A stretch of DNA of 25,631 bases from JAHEJB01 sp041748175 (GTDB taxonomy: Bacteria; Bacteroidota; Rhodothermia; Rhodothermales; Rubricoccaceae), in NCBI GenBank assembly GCA_041748175.1, contig JBGTDU010000113.1, positions 1 to 25,631 on the forward strand, written 5' to 3'. The position numbers and the translations under genes are program-made. This document shows positions 16,265 to 23,934 of this stretch, piece after piece. Below the pieces are notes generated by a model. It had not been told where the DNA came from and made no database searches. It was given only the letters and a program-made list of their open reading frames with translations. Position 1 is the first letter of the stretch; the number at the start of each line of letters is the position of its first letter.

Positions 16265-16744
16265 ATGATCCACTTTCCCGCCTCTACCTTGTTGGCCGCT
16301 GTCTTGTTGACGCTGACAGCTTGCGCCCCGTCGGTTTCGCCATTGTTCCGAGACTACGAGGTCCGGGCTATAACTGCTTCTCAGGAATCGTCGGCCGATG
16401 TGTACATGCGCATCCGCGCGGCACTAACGGAAGCAGGCTGGACGGAAACCGCCGCCGATGCACCCAACATCGTTTCAACGGCACCACGGTCGATCTCCAG
16501 TTGGGGACTTTTCCGTACCGAAGTATCGCTTGATGTCGCGCCCATCGGGGACCACCACGTGCGCATCCTTTTCAACCCTATTCGCTATTCCCTCCTCGGC
16601 GGGCGGACTAAAATCGGCTACCTGAGCGGAGGCGTTCGGCGCTCTATCCTTCCCGAACTCAACACAGCTTTCGAGGGTCAGGGGTTCGACGTGCTAGGGA
16701 CGGCCACCGAGCGAGATGAGACTTCGGAGGACGGTGAAACCTGA
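16265..16744 (+). CDS. Small lipoprotein of unknown function
   Basis: 159 residues. The N terminus is a lipoprotein signal with lipobox (LLTLTACAPS), so the mature protein is about 140 residues, membrane-anchored outside the cytoplasm. The mature part has helix-strand alternation (ESSADVYMRIRAALTEAGW, later TEVSLDVAPIGDHHVRILF), which suggests a small alpha/beta fold, but I do not recognise a family. The acidic tail (ERDETSEDGET) is likely disordered. It begins 57 bases after the terminator and ends 42 bases before the tmRNA gene. No function is proposed. Confidence 0.7.
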   Translation: MIHFPASTLLAAVLLTLTACAPSVSPLFRDYEVRAITASQESSADVYMRIRAALTEAGWTETAADAPNIVSTAPRSISSWGLFRTEVSLDVAPIGDHHVRILFNPIRYSLLGGRTKIGYLSGGVRRSILPELNTAFEGQGFDVLGTATERDETSEDGET

Positions 16745-16786
16745 GTAGCCCGGCCTGGTAGTAGGCTCCACGTTCTTTCAAATACT

Positions 16787-17156
16787 GGGGATGTTTTGGT
16801 TTCGACGAGTGAGTTGTGCGGCAAGCTGCGTGTCGGGTGGTTCTTAGCACGCCCGTGACCTTCGCTAGGAAACTTATACTTGCGAACGATTACTCGTACG
16901 CGCTAGCAGCTTAAAGCCGGCTAGCTGTTTCCCGATTGGCCCGCTCATCGGCTTTTCGGGAAGCATCGTCTTAGATGCGCTAGCTGCCTAAGCTCCGGCT
17001 GAGCTGAAAGCAGCGAAATTTAATCAGCCTGCGCCATTGTGGAAGCCCCGTCCGTGGGCCACGCCACCTCGGCAAAGACCCTAAAACGCGGACTACACAT
17101 GTAGACGCTTGGTCTGTAGATTCATTCGGACCCGGGTTCGACTCCCGGCATCTCCA
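16787..17156 (+). ncRNA. ssrA: Transfer-messenger RNA (tmRNA)
   Basis: One-piece tmRNA of about 370 bases that rescues stalled ribosomes together with SmpB. The 5' end GGGGATG (16787-16793) pairs with CATCTCC (17149-17155) as the 7-bp acceptor stem with one G-U pair. It is followed by the D-like GGTTTCGACG. The T arm has CCGGG (17132-17136) and CCCGG (17144-17148) around TTCGACT. The tag frame starts at 16882 and the region between it and the 3' domain contains the expected pseudoknot-type repeats. The 3' CCA is not encoded and must be added. Ends are inferred from the acceptor stem, so they may be off by a base. Confidence 0.95.
16882..16914 (+). other. tmRNA proteolysis-tag reading frame (ANDYSYALAA)
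   Basis: Ten codons starting with the resume codon GCG and ending with TAA encode ANDYSYALAA. The terminal ALAA is the standard signal for ClpXP-type proteases. The SYALAA ending resembles, as I recall it, the tag of Salinibacter-like bacteria, which supports the Rhodothermota affiliation. Confidence 0.88.
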
Positions 17157-17160
17157 CTTT

Positions 17161-17200
17161 CAACGCCCCGTCTCCGAGAAGAGTCGGGGCGTTGTTGTTT
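17161..17200 (+). terminator. Terminator of the tmRNA gene
   Basis: A 10-bp stem (CAACGCCCCG, 17161-17170, with CGGGGCGTTG, 17185-17194) followed by a T-rich TTGTTT. It begins five bases after the mature tmRNA end. The end of dnaE2 (stop at 17200-17202, minus) touches its tail, so the two transcripts converge here. Confidence 0.8.
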
Positions 17201-20200
17201 CATGCTGCGCCCATGTAGACACGCTGTCTGCCCCGCGCCAACCCGACGCGCTGCCTGTCCGTCCCGCCGCCCATTTGGAGGTGGCCGCCGTATCCGCCAA
17301 AAGCTCCGTAGAGTGGCCACGCATCCGCGACAACGACGCCCCGCCAGTTGCTGGCAACCTGTACTTCCCCTTTAACAATGATCGCGTCCAGTTTCAGGAT
17401 ATGTTCAAGTCGGTCGCGCGTTGACGGCCAGACGACCGTCTGGAGGTAGCCGGTTTCGTCTTCCAGCGTCACGAAGAGAACGCCGTTAGCCGTGTGGGGT
17501 CGCTGCCGGAGGATGCAGATGCCCGCCACCGTCACCATAGCGTTCTTGCCTTCCGATTCGGCGAGCTCACCAAGCGGCCAGCACGTTTCGATCGGGCGGA
17601 TTTCAAGCTCGTTGAGTTGGCGGCGGATAAGCTGCATTGGATGCGAACGAGCGGCGTTGTGGGCCTGATAGTCCCACGAAAGGCGTTCATCCAGCGCAAG
17701 ATTGGGCAACTCCGGAATGTCCCGGATATGGATCGCTGGCGCTTCAAACAGCTCGGGCGTTCGGCCCTGCCCGGGCTCGCCAAGCCGTTGCTCCAGCACG
17801 CCAATGTCCCATAACGCACGGCGCGCATTTCCAGCCAGCGAATCCAGCGCCCCGCTTTGTGCGAGCGAGCGCAGCTCGGCAATGCCGACCGTAGAGCGCC
17901 GATAGACATCCTCGACGCTTTCAAACGGCGCACGCAACCGCTCGAACACGAACATCCGCGCTTTCTCTTGCGTCCAGTTTTTGAGGGCCGAGAGCGGCAT
18001 ACGAATCCGCCACTTACCCTCTTCATCCTCTTCTATATCATAGCGCGACCAGCTTTTTGCGAGGTCGGGCGGGGCAGTCTCGACGCCAAAGCGGCGGGCT
18101 TCTTCCTGCAGTGTCGTGAGGTTGTAGAAGCCGGGGCGGTGCTGCATGAACGCGGCCATGTACGCCGCCGGAAAGTGCTTCTTGAGGTAGCAGGAGCTAT
18201 AGACCGTCTGCGCAAAAGCCGCCGAATGACTGCGGCAGAACCCATAACCCACAAACTTGCTCACCTTCTCGAACACCGTATTGGCTTCTTCAAGTGATGT
18301 GCCATGTTTCTTTATGGCGCCGTCGACAAACTTCGTCCGCATGCTTTCCATTTCGCCCGGATCGCGGAAGTGCGACATCAGCTTGCGAAAATCATCGGCT
18401 TCGTCCAGAGACATTCCCGCAAACTCATAGGCCACATCGAGCACCTGATCCTGATAAATGATGACACCATACGTGTCTCCAAGCACCCCCTCCAGGCTTG
18501 GGTGGTCGTAAACAACTCCTTCTTCTCCCCGCCTGCGTCGCACGAACGGGTCGACCACGTTGCCCTGTAGTGGTCCGGGGCGGAATAGCGCGATCTCCGT
18601 GATCAGGTCGTTGAAGTCTTCCGGCTGATGCTTGCCGAGTAGATGATGTTGGCCCTGGCTTTCGATCTGGAAACAGCCGATCACGTGCCCGGCGCGAATC
18701 ATCTCGAAGGTTGGCTCATCGTCCAGCGGCAGCGCATCCACATCGAGGAAGAACCCTTCGTGGCGTTCGATGATTTCAACGCACTCGGCTATGGCGGCAA
18801 GCATCCTGAGCGCTAGTACGTCGAGCTTGACGAGCCCCAGGTGCTCGGTGTCGTATTTGGCAAACTGGGTGACCAGTACGCCGTTGGCAGATTTCTGGAT
18901 CGGCGTGAACTGGTTGAGCGGGCGCCGCGAAAGCACCATCCCGCCCGAATGCTGGCCCAGGTGCCGCGGGCAGCCGTCGAGCCTGGCCACGGTTTCGATC
19001 AGTTTGTCAACAAAAGGCGATTGGCCCAGGACCGACCGAACGGTTTCCGCAACCTCAACAACGTGTCTGGGGCTGGATGGCGCAACAGCCTTGCCGAGCG
19101 CGTTGACCGTCTCCATGCCCCAGCCGAAGGCTTTGGCAACGTCGCGGACCGCCGAGCGCAAGCCGTAGGTAACTACCGTAGCTGTCATCGCCGTTTGCGC
19201 AATCCCGAAACGCTGCTCCATCCACGCGATGATTTCCTCGCGCCGCTCGGAGTCGAAGTCCATGTCGATGTCCGGCGTTCCTTTCCGGCCTCGGTGCAGA
19301 AAACGCTCGAAGACCAGTTTGTATTTGATGGTGTCGACATTGGTGATGCGAAGCAGATAGGCCACCAATGAGCTGGCCGCGCTCCCTCGCCCGGAGCAAC
19401 GGATCTTCTTTTTCCGCGCCTCGGCGACGATCTCGCGAACGACGAGGAAGAACTCCGAGAGCTCCTTCTCGGCGATAATGGCCAGCTCCTTTTCCAGTTG
19501 ATTTCGGGCGTGCTCGGAAACCGCGTCGCCGAAGCGCTCGCGAAGCCCTTCCTCACAGAGCTTGCGCAAATACGCATCTCCGGTGGTTCCTTCAGGGATT
19601 CTGGCGGCCGGCGGTGAAATCATGTCGGCAACCAGACTGACATTGCATGCTTCGGCGATCTCGGCTGAACGAGCAATGGCTTCGGGCAGCGGCAAGCGGC
19701 GGAGCAAAGCCTCTTCGCTGATCAGCGCGCGCTCGCCATTGCGTGGTCGCTCGGCGTGCGGCTCGTGAACGCTGACTCCGTTGCGTATGCACGTGAGGAG
19801 GTCGTACACCACGTAGTCTTCTCGCCGAGCGTGCCGGACATCGTTCGTGGCGACGAGCGGTACATCCATGGTCTCCGAAAGCCGAATGAGCTGGCGTATG
19901 CGCGCATCGGAATTAGGGTTGAGGGCATGCGCGACCTCGATGCTCAGCCGCTCGCCAAACACATCGTGAAGCGCCCCGACCCACTGGCGGGATTCCTTCG
20001 TTTCCCCTGCGTCGAGATGGCCCCATAGCTTGCTCTCCTGGGTTCCTGTGAGGCACCACAAGTCGCCAGAGCGGGAGGCCATTTCCTCGAACAGCGCGGC
20101 AGGATGAGCACGATCGCGCAAGTGGGCATCCGTAAGCAGCGCGCAGAGATTGGCGTACCCCTCGGGTGAAGCGGCCAGAAGCACCAGCGTTGCCCCGTCC

Positions 20201-20403
20201 ACCGGGACCTCAGCGCCAAAGACCGGCTTGATGCCGACATGCTCGCACGCCAACTGGAACCTGATAGCTCCATAAACCCCGTTGACATCGGTGATGGCCA
20301 GGGCCTTCTGGCCGTAAGCGGTGGCCTGCGCAACGAGGTCTTCCGGCGAAGAACCGCCCGCACGGAAAGAGAACCAGCTTCGATTGTGCAGATGAACGAG
20401 CAT
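17200..20403 (-). CDS. dnaE2: Error-prone DNA polymerase III alpha subunit, DnaE2 (ImuC)
   Basis: 1067-residue C-family polymerase used for damage-induced, mutagenic translesion synthesis. An N-terminal PHP domain (LVHLHNRSW, then ALAITDVNGVYGAI) precedes the palm with the catalytic aspartates in PDIDMDFDSERREE at about 377-390 and the third in GLVKLDVLALRML. FRKLMSHFRDPGEME, GYGFCRSHSAAFA and a C-terminal OB fold (VTVAGICILRQRPHTANG) are in family order; length fits DnaE2, shorter than replicative DnaE. In the PHP domain the usual DHD-type motif is DVN, hinting at lost metal binding. The ATG at 20403 overlaps the stop of the DUF72 gene as TAATG. The last 30 residues are Gly/Arg-rich and unlike the usual DnaE2 ending. 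Confidence 0.95.
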   Translation of the reverse strand: MLVHLHNRSWFSFRAGGSSPEDLVAQATAYGQKALAITDVNGVYGAIRFQLACEHVGIKPVFGAEVPVDGATLVLLAASPEGYANLCALLTDAHLRDRAHPAALFEEMASRSGDLWCLTGTQESKLWGHLDAGETKESRQWVGALHDVFGERLSIEVAHALNPNSDARIRQLIRLSETMDVPLVATNDVRHARREDYVVYDLLTCIRNGVSVHEPHAERPRNGERALISEEALLRRLPLPEAIARSAEIAEACNVSLVADMISPPAARIPEGTTGDAYLRKLCEEGLRERFGDAVSEHARNQLEKELAIIAEKELSEFFLVVREIVAEARKKKIRCSGRGSAASSLVAYLLRITNVDTIKYKLVFERFLHRGRKGTPDIDMDFDSERREEIIAWMEQRFGIAQTAMTATVVTYGLRSAVRDVAKAFGWGMETVNALGKAVAPSSPRHVVEVAETVRSVLGQSPFVDKLIETVARLDGCPRHLGQHSGGMVLSRRPLNQFTPIQKSANGVLVTQFAKYDTEHLGLVKLDVLALRMLAAIAECVEIIERHEGFFLDVDALPLDDEPTFEMIRAGHVIGCFQIESQGQHHLLGKHQPEDFNDLITEIALFRPGPLQGNVVDPFVRRRRGEEGVVYDHPSLEGVLGDTYGVIIYQDQVLDVAYEFAGMSLDEADDFRKLMSHFRDPGEMESMRTKFVDGAIKKHGTSLEEANTVFEKVSKFVGYGFCRSHSAAFAQTVYSSCYLKKHFPAAYMAAFMQHRPGFYNLTTLQEEARRFGVETAPPDLAKSWSRYDIEEDEEGKWRIRMPLSALKNWTQEKARMFVFERLRAPFESVEDVYRRSTVGIAELRSLAQSGALDSLAGNARRALWDIGVLEQRLGEPGQGRTPELFEAPAIHIRDIPELPNLALDERLSWDYQAHNAARSHPMQLIRRQLNELEIRPIETCWPLGELAESEGKNAMVTVAGICILRQRPHTANGVLFVTLEDETGYLQTVVWPSTRDRLEHILKLDAIIVKGEVQVASNWRGVVVADAWPLYGAFGGYGGHLQMGGGTDRQRVGLARGRQRVYMGAA

Positions 20404-21401
20404 TAGCTCAACCGACTGTCCAGGCGGTCTGCAATCTCTCTGGCGAGGTCCGGCGCAGATCCCCACGCGCGGTTATTCAACACCATGTTTACCGCCTTGT
20501 GCTGATTGATCGCCTCCATGGCAAGCGAAACAGCATCGTCCACCATGGCCTGCCCTTCCTCCGATTCAGCGATTTCCGCAACCGGCCCCTCAAACGGATA
20601 GGTGAGGTCGAACGCCTGCGGATAGCGGAGGTTGAGCGGCGTCAGGAGGCGCACTACGGCCTCCCCGTTGGCCGCCGTGAATCGCTTGCCTACATACGCC
20701 CACTGTTCGCGTAGCGGCTGTTGCCACGTCGAGTGGGAAAAGACGAACCCGAGGCCGTTGTTTGCCAGCCAGTCGAGATACATCGGGACGTGGAGCGCGG
20801 GCGTTCGGATTTCCAGATGAAACTGCGCGTTGGCCGGCACCTCCCGAAAGAACTGATCGAGGCCGACGACGAACTCCTCGACCTCGGGGCGCTCGTTCTT
20901 GCGGAGGTACTCCTGTTCGAAGATGATGCCAGCGAGCCGATCATCGAGTAACTCCAGCGCCGGTGTCAGAAATCGCTCATCGAATGCGCGGGCGTTCAGG
21001 TAGTCCGGATTCTCGATCCACCCTTCCTTGCGCCGCACCTTCCGGGCCGAGAACATCTGCGGGGCCTTCAGAAAGAACCGCGCATGGGGTGGCGAGAAAG
21101 CAGCGTACTGGTCCAGCGTAGTGAAGGTGTGCGAGGGGCTGCCGTCCTCGCGGAAGAGCGGCGCGTAGAACGTGAAATCAAGTTCCAGAACGGAGAAGTG
21201 CTCGAAGTACTCGTCGGCGCTTTCGATGGGCACCTGCTCGATGGCGTACGATTTACCGCCGAGCGTCTTCTTGCTTTTCTTTATCTCCTCGTCCCATTTC
21301 GGAGAGTAGATCTTCCCGCGCCACGCTGCATAGCGATCGGATGCTGTGCCCATCCGCACATGCGGATTGAGATCCCGGAAGTCGTAGTCGGAGTGTGGCA
21401 T
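20403..21401 (-). CDS. DUF72 (YecE-like) protein, coupled to dnaE2
   Basis: 332 residues. DUF72 proteins have a TIM-barrel fold of unknown activity. Family patterns are visible: HVRMGTASDRYAAWRGKIYSP, SVLELDFTFYAP, FFLKAPQMFSARK, FEQEYLRKNE, HLEIRTPA and GLGFVFSHSTW. A C-terminal part (AINQHKAVNMVLNNRAWGSAP) is typical of the longer members. I use the ATG at 21401; the frame runs further to 21497 without family sequence. The stop and the dnaE2 start share bases as TAATG, so both are translated from one mRNA. A link to translesion synthesis is inferred from this position only. The toxin-antitoxin pair on the other strand lies just upstream. Confidence 0.85.
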   Translation of the reverse strand: MPHSDYDFRDLNPHVRMGTASDRYAAWRGKIYSPKWDEEIKKSKKTLGGKSYAIEQVPIESADEYFEHFSVLELDFTFYAPLFREDGSPSHTFTTLDQYAAFSPPHARFFLKAPQMFSARKVRRKEGWIENPDYLNARAFDERFLTPALELLDDRLAGIIFEQEYLRKNERPEVEEFVVGLDQFFREVPANAQFHLEIRTPALHVPMYLDWLANNGLGFVFSHSTWQQPLREQWAYVGKRFTAANGEAVVRLLTPLNLRYPQAFDLTYPFEGPVAEIAESEEGQAMVDDAVSLAMEAINQHKAVNMVLNNRAWGSAPDLAREIADRLDSRLS

Positions 21402-21665
21402 CTGTTGAGGTGGGGAATAGTCTGTGTGAGGCTTTCGATAGCGATTGGTGATCGCGGATATCAGCGGCGGTTTCGGACGCAAACGGTAGGGGCGCAACCT
21501 CCCGCTTCGTCATCTGCCTGGGAATCTTTCGGCACACCTTGGGCGTTGCCCGGGGACTTCGGAGAGGTTATCACAAGCAGGAAAACACGCTAGCAGACTG
21601 AACCCGTAGACTCCCGAACAGCGTGAGCTATGCGCTGAGACAAATCACTCTCGAGACCAGTAATC

Positions 21666-21863
21666 ATGAGCATACAAGAAATAGAACGGGCCATCGTCGC
21701 CCTCTCTCGCGGTGAACGATCTGAGTTGTTTGATCGGCTGGATGCATATCGTGCTGAGGAGTGGGATAAGCAGATCGCGGAAGATGCAAACGCAGGGCGG
21801 CTAGACCATCTAATTAAAGAGGCAAAGGAAGAGTATCGTGCTGGTCGAACACGTCCGCTGTGA
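21666..21863 (+). CDS. Antitoxin-like small protein of a RelE-type pair
   Basis: 65 residues. The helical, highly charged sequence (IQEIERAIVALSRGER, EEWDKQIAEDANAGRLD, then EYRAGRTRPL) matches short proteins that precede RelE/ParE-like toxins, in which the WDxQIxxDxxAGxLD and AGRTRPL signatures recur. It should bind and block the downstream toxin. The next gene starts within its stop codon (GTGA, 21860-21863). I see no separate DNA-binding domain, and no clear operator in the 60 bases in front. Assignment rests on the gene pair and on the recurrent motifs. Confidence 0.75.
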   Translation: MSIQEIERAIVALSRGERSELFDRLDAYRAEEWDKQIAEDANAGRLDHLIKEAKEEYRAGRTRPL

Positions 21864-22123
21864 AACATCGCACAACACCTCGATTCTGGCGTTTTCATGA
21901 TCAACTCCCCGAGGCAATACAGCAACTCGCGAGGAAGAATTTCGAGCTGCTGAAAAGTGACCCTTATCATCCGTCATTGCACTTCAAGCAGGTAAGGTTC
22001 GACTTGTGGTCCGCAAGAATTGGGCGTCGGTATCGGGTTTTGGCTACGATGGAGGATGACAACTACCTCTGGTTCTGGATTGGCCCACACGCCGAGTACG
22101 ACCAGATTTTGGCAGGGCGCTAG
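21860..22123 (+). CDS. RelE/ParE-superfamily toxin
   Basis: 87 residues, starting at GTG 21860, which overlaps the antitoxin stop by four bases. The RelE-type core is visible: FWRFHDQLPEAIQQLARKNF (helices), HPSLHFKQV, WSARIGRRYRVLATM and a strand-rich end LWFWIGPHAEYDQIL, with the His-x-x-Tyr-Asp close typical of this branch. Members cleave mRNA on the ribosome or poison gyrase; which one applies here is not visible. The pair is transcribed against the surrounding mutagenesis genes and separates DUF72-dnaE2 from imuB and its small partner. It looks like a later insertion, although no transposon ends or target duplications are seen. Confidence 0.82.
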   Translation: MKHRTTPRFWRFHDQLPEAIQQLARKNFELLKSDPYHPSLHFKQVRFDLWSARIGRRYRVLATMEDDNYLWFWIGPHAEYDQILAGR

Positions 22124-22136
22124 CTAGCATGGCGCA

Positions 22137-22373
22137 TCAGTCCAGCACACGTGATAGCCACCAATTGCCTCCCTCGCGGTAGACCTCGGCGGTGCCGATG
22201 GAGGTAAGCACGCGTATGTATTCGCGGCGCACTTCGCTGCTCCACCACTGGCCCTGAATCACCCAGGAGGTGATCTGCTGTTCGATCGGGAGCCATCGTC
22301 CTTTCAACCGCAACCGCGTCGGCAAACCGTTTTCCGCCGCGACGACTTCGACTGGCAACCGTTTGCGGTTCAT
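22137..22373 (-). CDS. Small protein coupled to imuB, DUF6504-like
   Basis: 78 residues. The sequence (VEVVAAENGLPTRLRLKGRW, ITSWVIQGQWW, REYIRVLTSIGTAEVYREG and a closing WWLSRVLD) resembles the DUF6504 family, short proteins encoded next to ImuB-type polymerases, with a W-rich beta-barrel-like pattern. Its ATG (22373) overlaps the imuB stop as ATGA, so translation is probably coupled. The function is unknown; it may be an accessory factor of the mutagenesis complex, inferred only from neighbourhood. A longer frame to 22463 lies inside imuB and is rejected. Identity with DUF6504 is from memory and moderate. Confidence 0.65.
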   Translation of the reverse strand: MNRKRLPVEVVAAENGLPTRLRLKGRWLPIEQQITSWVIQGQWWSSEVRREYIRVLTSIGTAEVYREGGNWWLSRVLD

Positions 22374-23536
22374 CGCTCGTCCTCGTTTAGCACAACGAAG
22401 GGCTCGGCGCGGTAGGCGTCTTCGGGCAGGAGAGCGTGTGGAACAGCAACCGTCCGCAAGCACGCGCTGGGGAAGCGAGGCTCCACCTTGCGCGCCGCGT
22501 CCTCCAGCGTCGGGCGGCTTCTCCAGAGCGAACCTTGCTGCGTCTCCCCCACCGAGAACGAGCGCAGTTCTATGCTAAGCGTACTCAGTGAACCCATCCC
22601 CTCAAGCTCGGGGCGAACGAGCGCGCGCACTTGGCGAAGGAGGTACGGCAGTTTGTCCGAGGCCATCGGAAGGATGCGGCTGATGGCGTGCTCGGTCTTG
22701 CCGTCGTAGAGGCGGGCGGTGAGGCGGCGGCAGCACCAGCCTTTGAGCTGTTCGTGAACGTCCTCGACGAGGCGCGCCGTGATCGCGTCGAGCGTTGTCT
22801 CGTACCGCATGTCCTCGTCCCACTCGAGGACGTAGGTGGCCACCGCTGCCCGGGGAGGATGGAAAAGCCCGATCGGGCGCTCGCGAGGCGGGTTGAGATA
22901 CGCGAAAAGCTCCCCGCCAACAGCAGCGCCAAACTGCGCCTTCAAGTGACGTTCTGAAAGCGTGGCAGTGCGATCCAGGGTTGGATAACCGAAAAGCAAC
23001 AACCGCTCGGCGATGTCTTCATCAAAGCCGAGGACCGTGAACACGTCCACCGAAGTGTGCTGGAGAAAACCCGCCACCCGCTTCTTTGGAAGGTTGAGGA
23101 CGTAGCCCGGAGCGGCCCGTGCTGCCGCCAGCCGTGCTACTCTGCGCCGCGCCGCCGTGCCCGCGCATACTTTGAGATCAACCGCGAGCGCCTCCAGATC
23201 GGCAATCTGGGCGTCGCGCAAATAGGCAACTCCGCGCTCGGCCGATTCGAGGAACGGCGTGAGCATGTGCAACCGCTCCAGCGTGTAGTCCCACATGGCC
23301 TGTTCGCACGTTGCATCGCGGAGGTGCATCTCCGTCCGGGGAGAAACATCGGCAACCCGACTGGCCGACATGCCAATCCTTACGCCGGATTGCAGCGCAT
23401 GGTGGGAGGCCGCAACGACACTACCGCCCTGCACAACGGCAACCGGGCTCTTTGTATTGAACGACCGCGCCACCGCCCACGCAGGAAACGCCGGCAGCCA
23501 GATGCAGATGACCCCTTTGGTTAGTTGGCTACCCAT
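22370..23536 (-). CDS. imuB: ImuB-like Y-family DNA polymerase, catalytically inactive
   Basis: 388 residues from the ATG at 23536; an ATG at 23578 is also possible. The opening ICIWLPAFPAWAVARSF matches ImuB, in which the metal-binding aspartates of true Y polymerases are replaced, so the protein should be a scaffold and not a polymerase. Thumb and little-finger regions follow (KKRVAGFLQHTSVDVFTVLG, ERLLLFGYPTLDRTATLSER, RERPIGLFHPPRA). The segment QQGSLWRS near residues 333-340 fits the beta-clamp binding consensus. In other bacteria ImuB links the clamp, ImuA and DnaE2. The downstream small gene overlaps by ATGA. The upstream ORF extension consists of repeat DNA and is not real. Confidence 0.88.
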   Translation of the reverse strand: MGSQLTKGVICIWLPAFPAWAVARSFNTKSPVAVVQGGSVVAASHHALQSGVRIGMSASRVADVSPRTEMHLRDATCEQAMWDYTLERLHMLTPFLESAERGVAYLRDAQIADLEALAVDLKVCAGTAARRRVARLAAARAAPGYVLNLPKKRVAGFLQHTSVDVFTVLGFDEDIAERLLLFGYPTLDRTATLSERHLKAQFGAAVGGELFAYLNPPRERPIGLFHPPRAAVATYVLEWDEDMRYETTLDAITARLVEDVHEQLKGWCCRRLTARLYDGKTEHAISRILPMASDKLPYLLRQVRALVRPELEGMGSLSTLSIELRSFSVGETQQGSLWRSRPTLEDAARKVEPRFPSACLRTVAVPHALLPEDAYRAEPFVVLNEDER

Positions 23537-23627
23537 CGCCGCCCCGGCTGGAATCTGTTGAAGAAGCGCTCCTGCCATGAGACATCGCTCGGTCGTCCAA
23601 CTCCTGGGACCAGCCGTAAAAAAGGTT

Positions 23628-23687
23628 GTCATTGTGAGGAGTCCTTCGGCTGTGCTCAGGGAAGGCAGGACAAGCGCGATGAAGTGA
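23628..23687 (+). repeat. Dispersed intergenic repeat, copy A
   Basis: Begins GTCATTGTGAGGAGTCC and continues through TTCGGCTGTGCTC to GAAGTGAC. This type of GTCATT.CGAG repeat is common between genes in Bacteroidota-like genomes. It is related to copy D on the far side of lexA, in opposite orientation. Confidence 0.65.
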
Positions 23688-23732
23688 CGGCAGGCTCGAT
23701 CTACTTTCGAGATACCCGAAAACAACAAACGC

Positions 23733-23760
23733 TGTCATTCCGAGCGGAGCCGAGGAATCT
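23733..23760 (+). repeat. Dispersed intergenic repeat, copy B
   Basis: Starts GTCATTCCGAGCGGAGCCGA and ends GGAATCT. It matches the reverse complement of copy C in 23 of 27 positions, so the two can form a long hairpin in RNA or single-stranded DNA. Confidence 0.7.
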
Positions 23761-23874
23761 ATTCGGAGGATGGCGTCGAGCCTGGCTGGAGCTTCACGGG
23801 CCACCAAACGGTTCGTAGAGGCCAACTGTCCTGGTCGCAAGGCGCAGGACCGGCGTGAATAGCTAACTCCACGT

Positions 23875-23901
23875 AGATCCCTCGACTGCGCTCGGGATGA
23901 C
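23875..23901 (-). repeat. Dispersed intergenic repeat, copy C (inverted relative to B)
   Basis: On the minus strand it reads GTCATCCCGAGCGCAGTCGA then GGGATCT, the partner of copy B with 114 bases between them. It ends 33 bases before the lexA stop. Confidence 0.7.
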
Positions 23902-23934
23902 GAGTTAACGCGAGATGACGTTTTCAACAGGCCC

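Larger units (their letters stand above)
23537..23934. other. Repeat-bearing spacer between lexA and imuB
   Basis: About 400 bases without a convincing gene. It holds three copies of a dispersed intergenic repeat (listed separately). No imuA frame is present, and no copy of the dyad found in front of lexA is seen, so the promoter of imuB is not identified. Confidence 0.6.

Noticed and set aside
23579..23728. Extended N terminus of ImuB reaching to 23728
   Set aside because: The added residues come from repeat DNA and precede the conserved ImuB start region.
23537..23934. imuA or a remnant of it between lexA and imuB
   Set aside because: No Walker A motif or RecA-like segment appears in any frame; the space is taken up by repeats.
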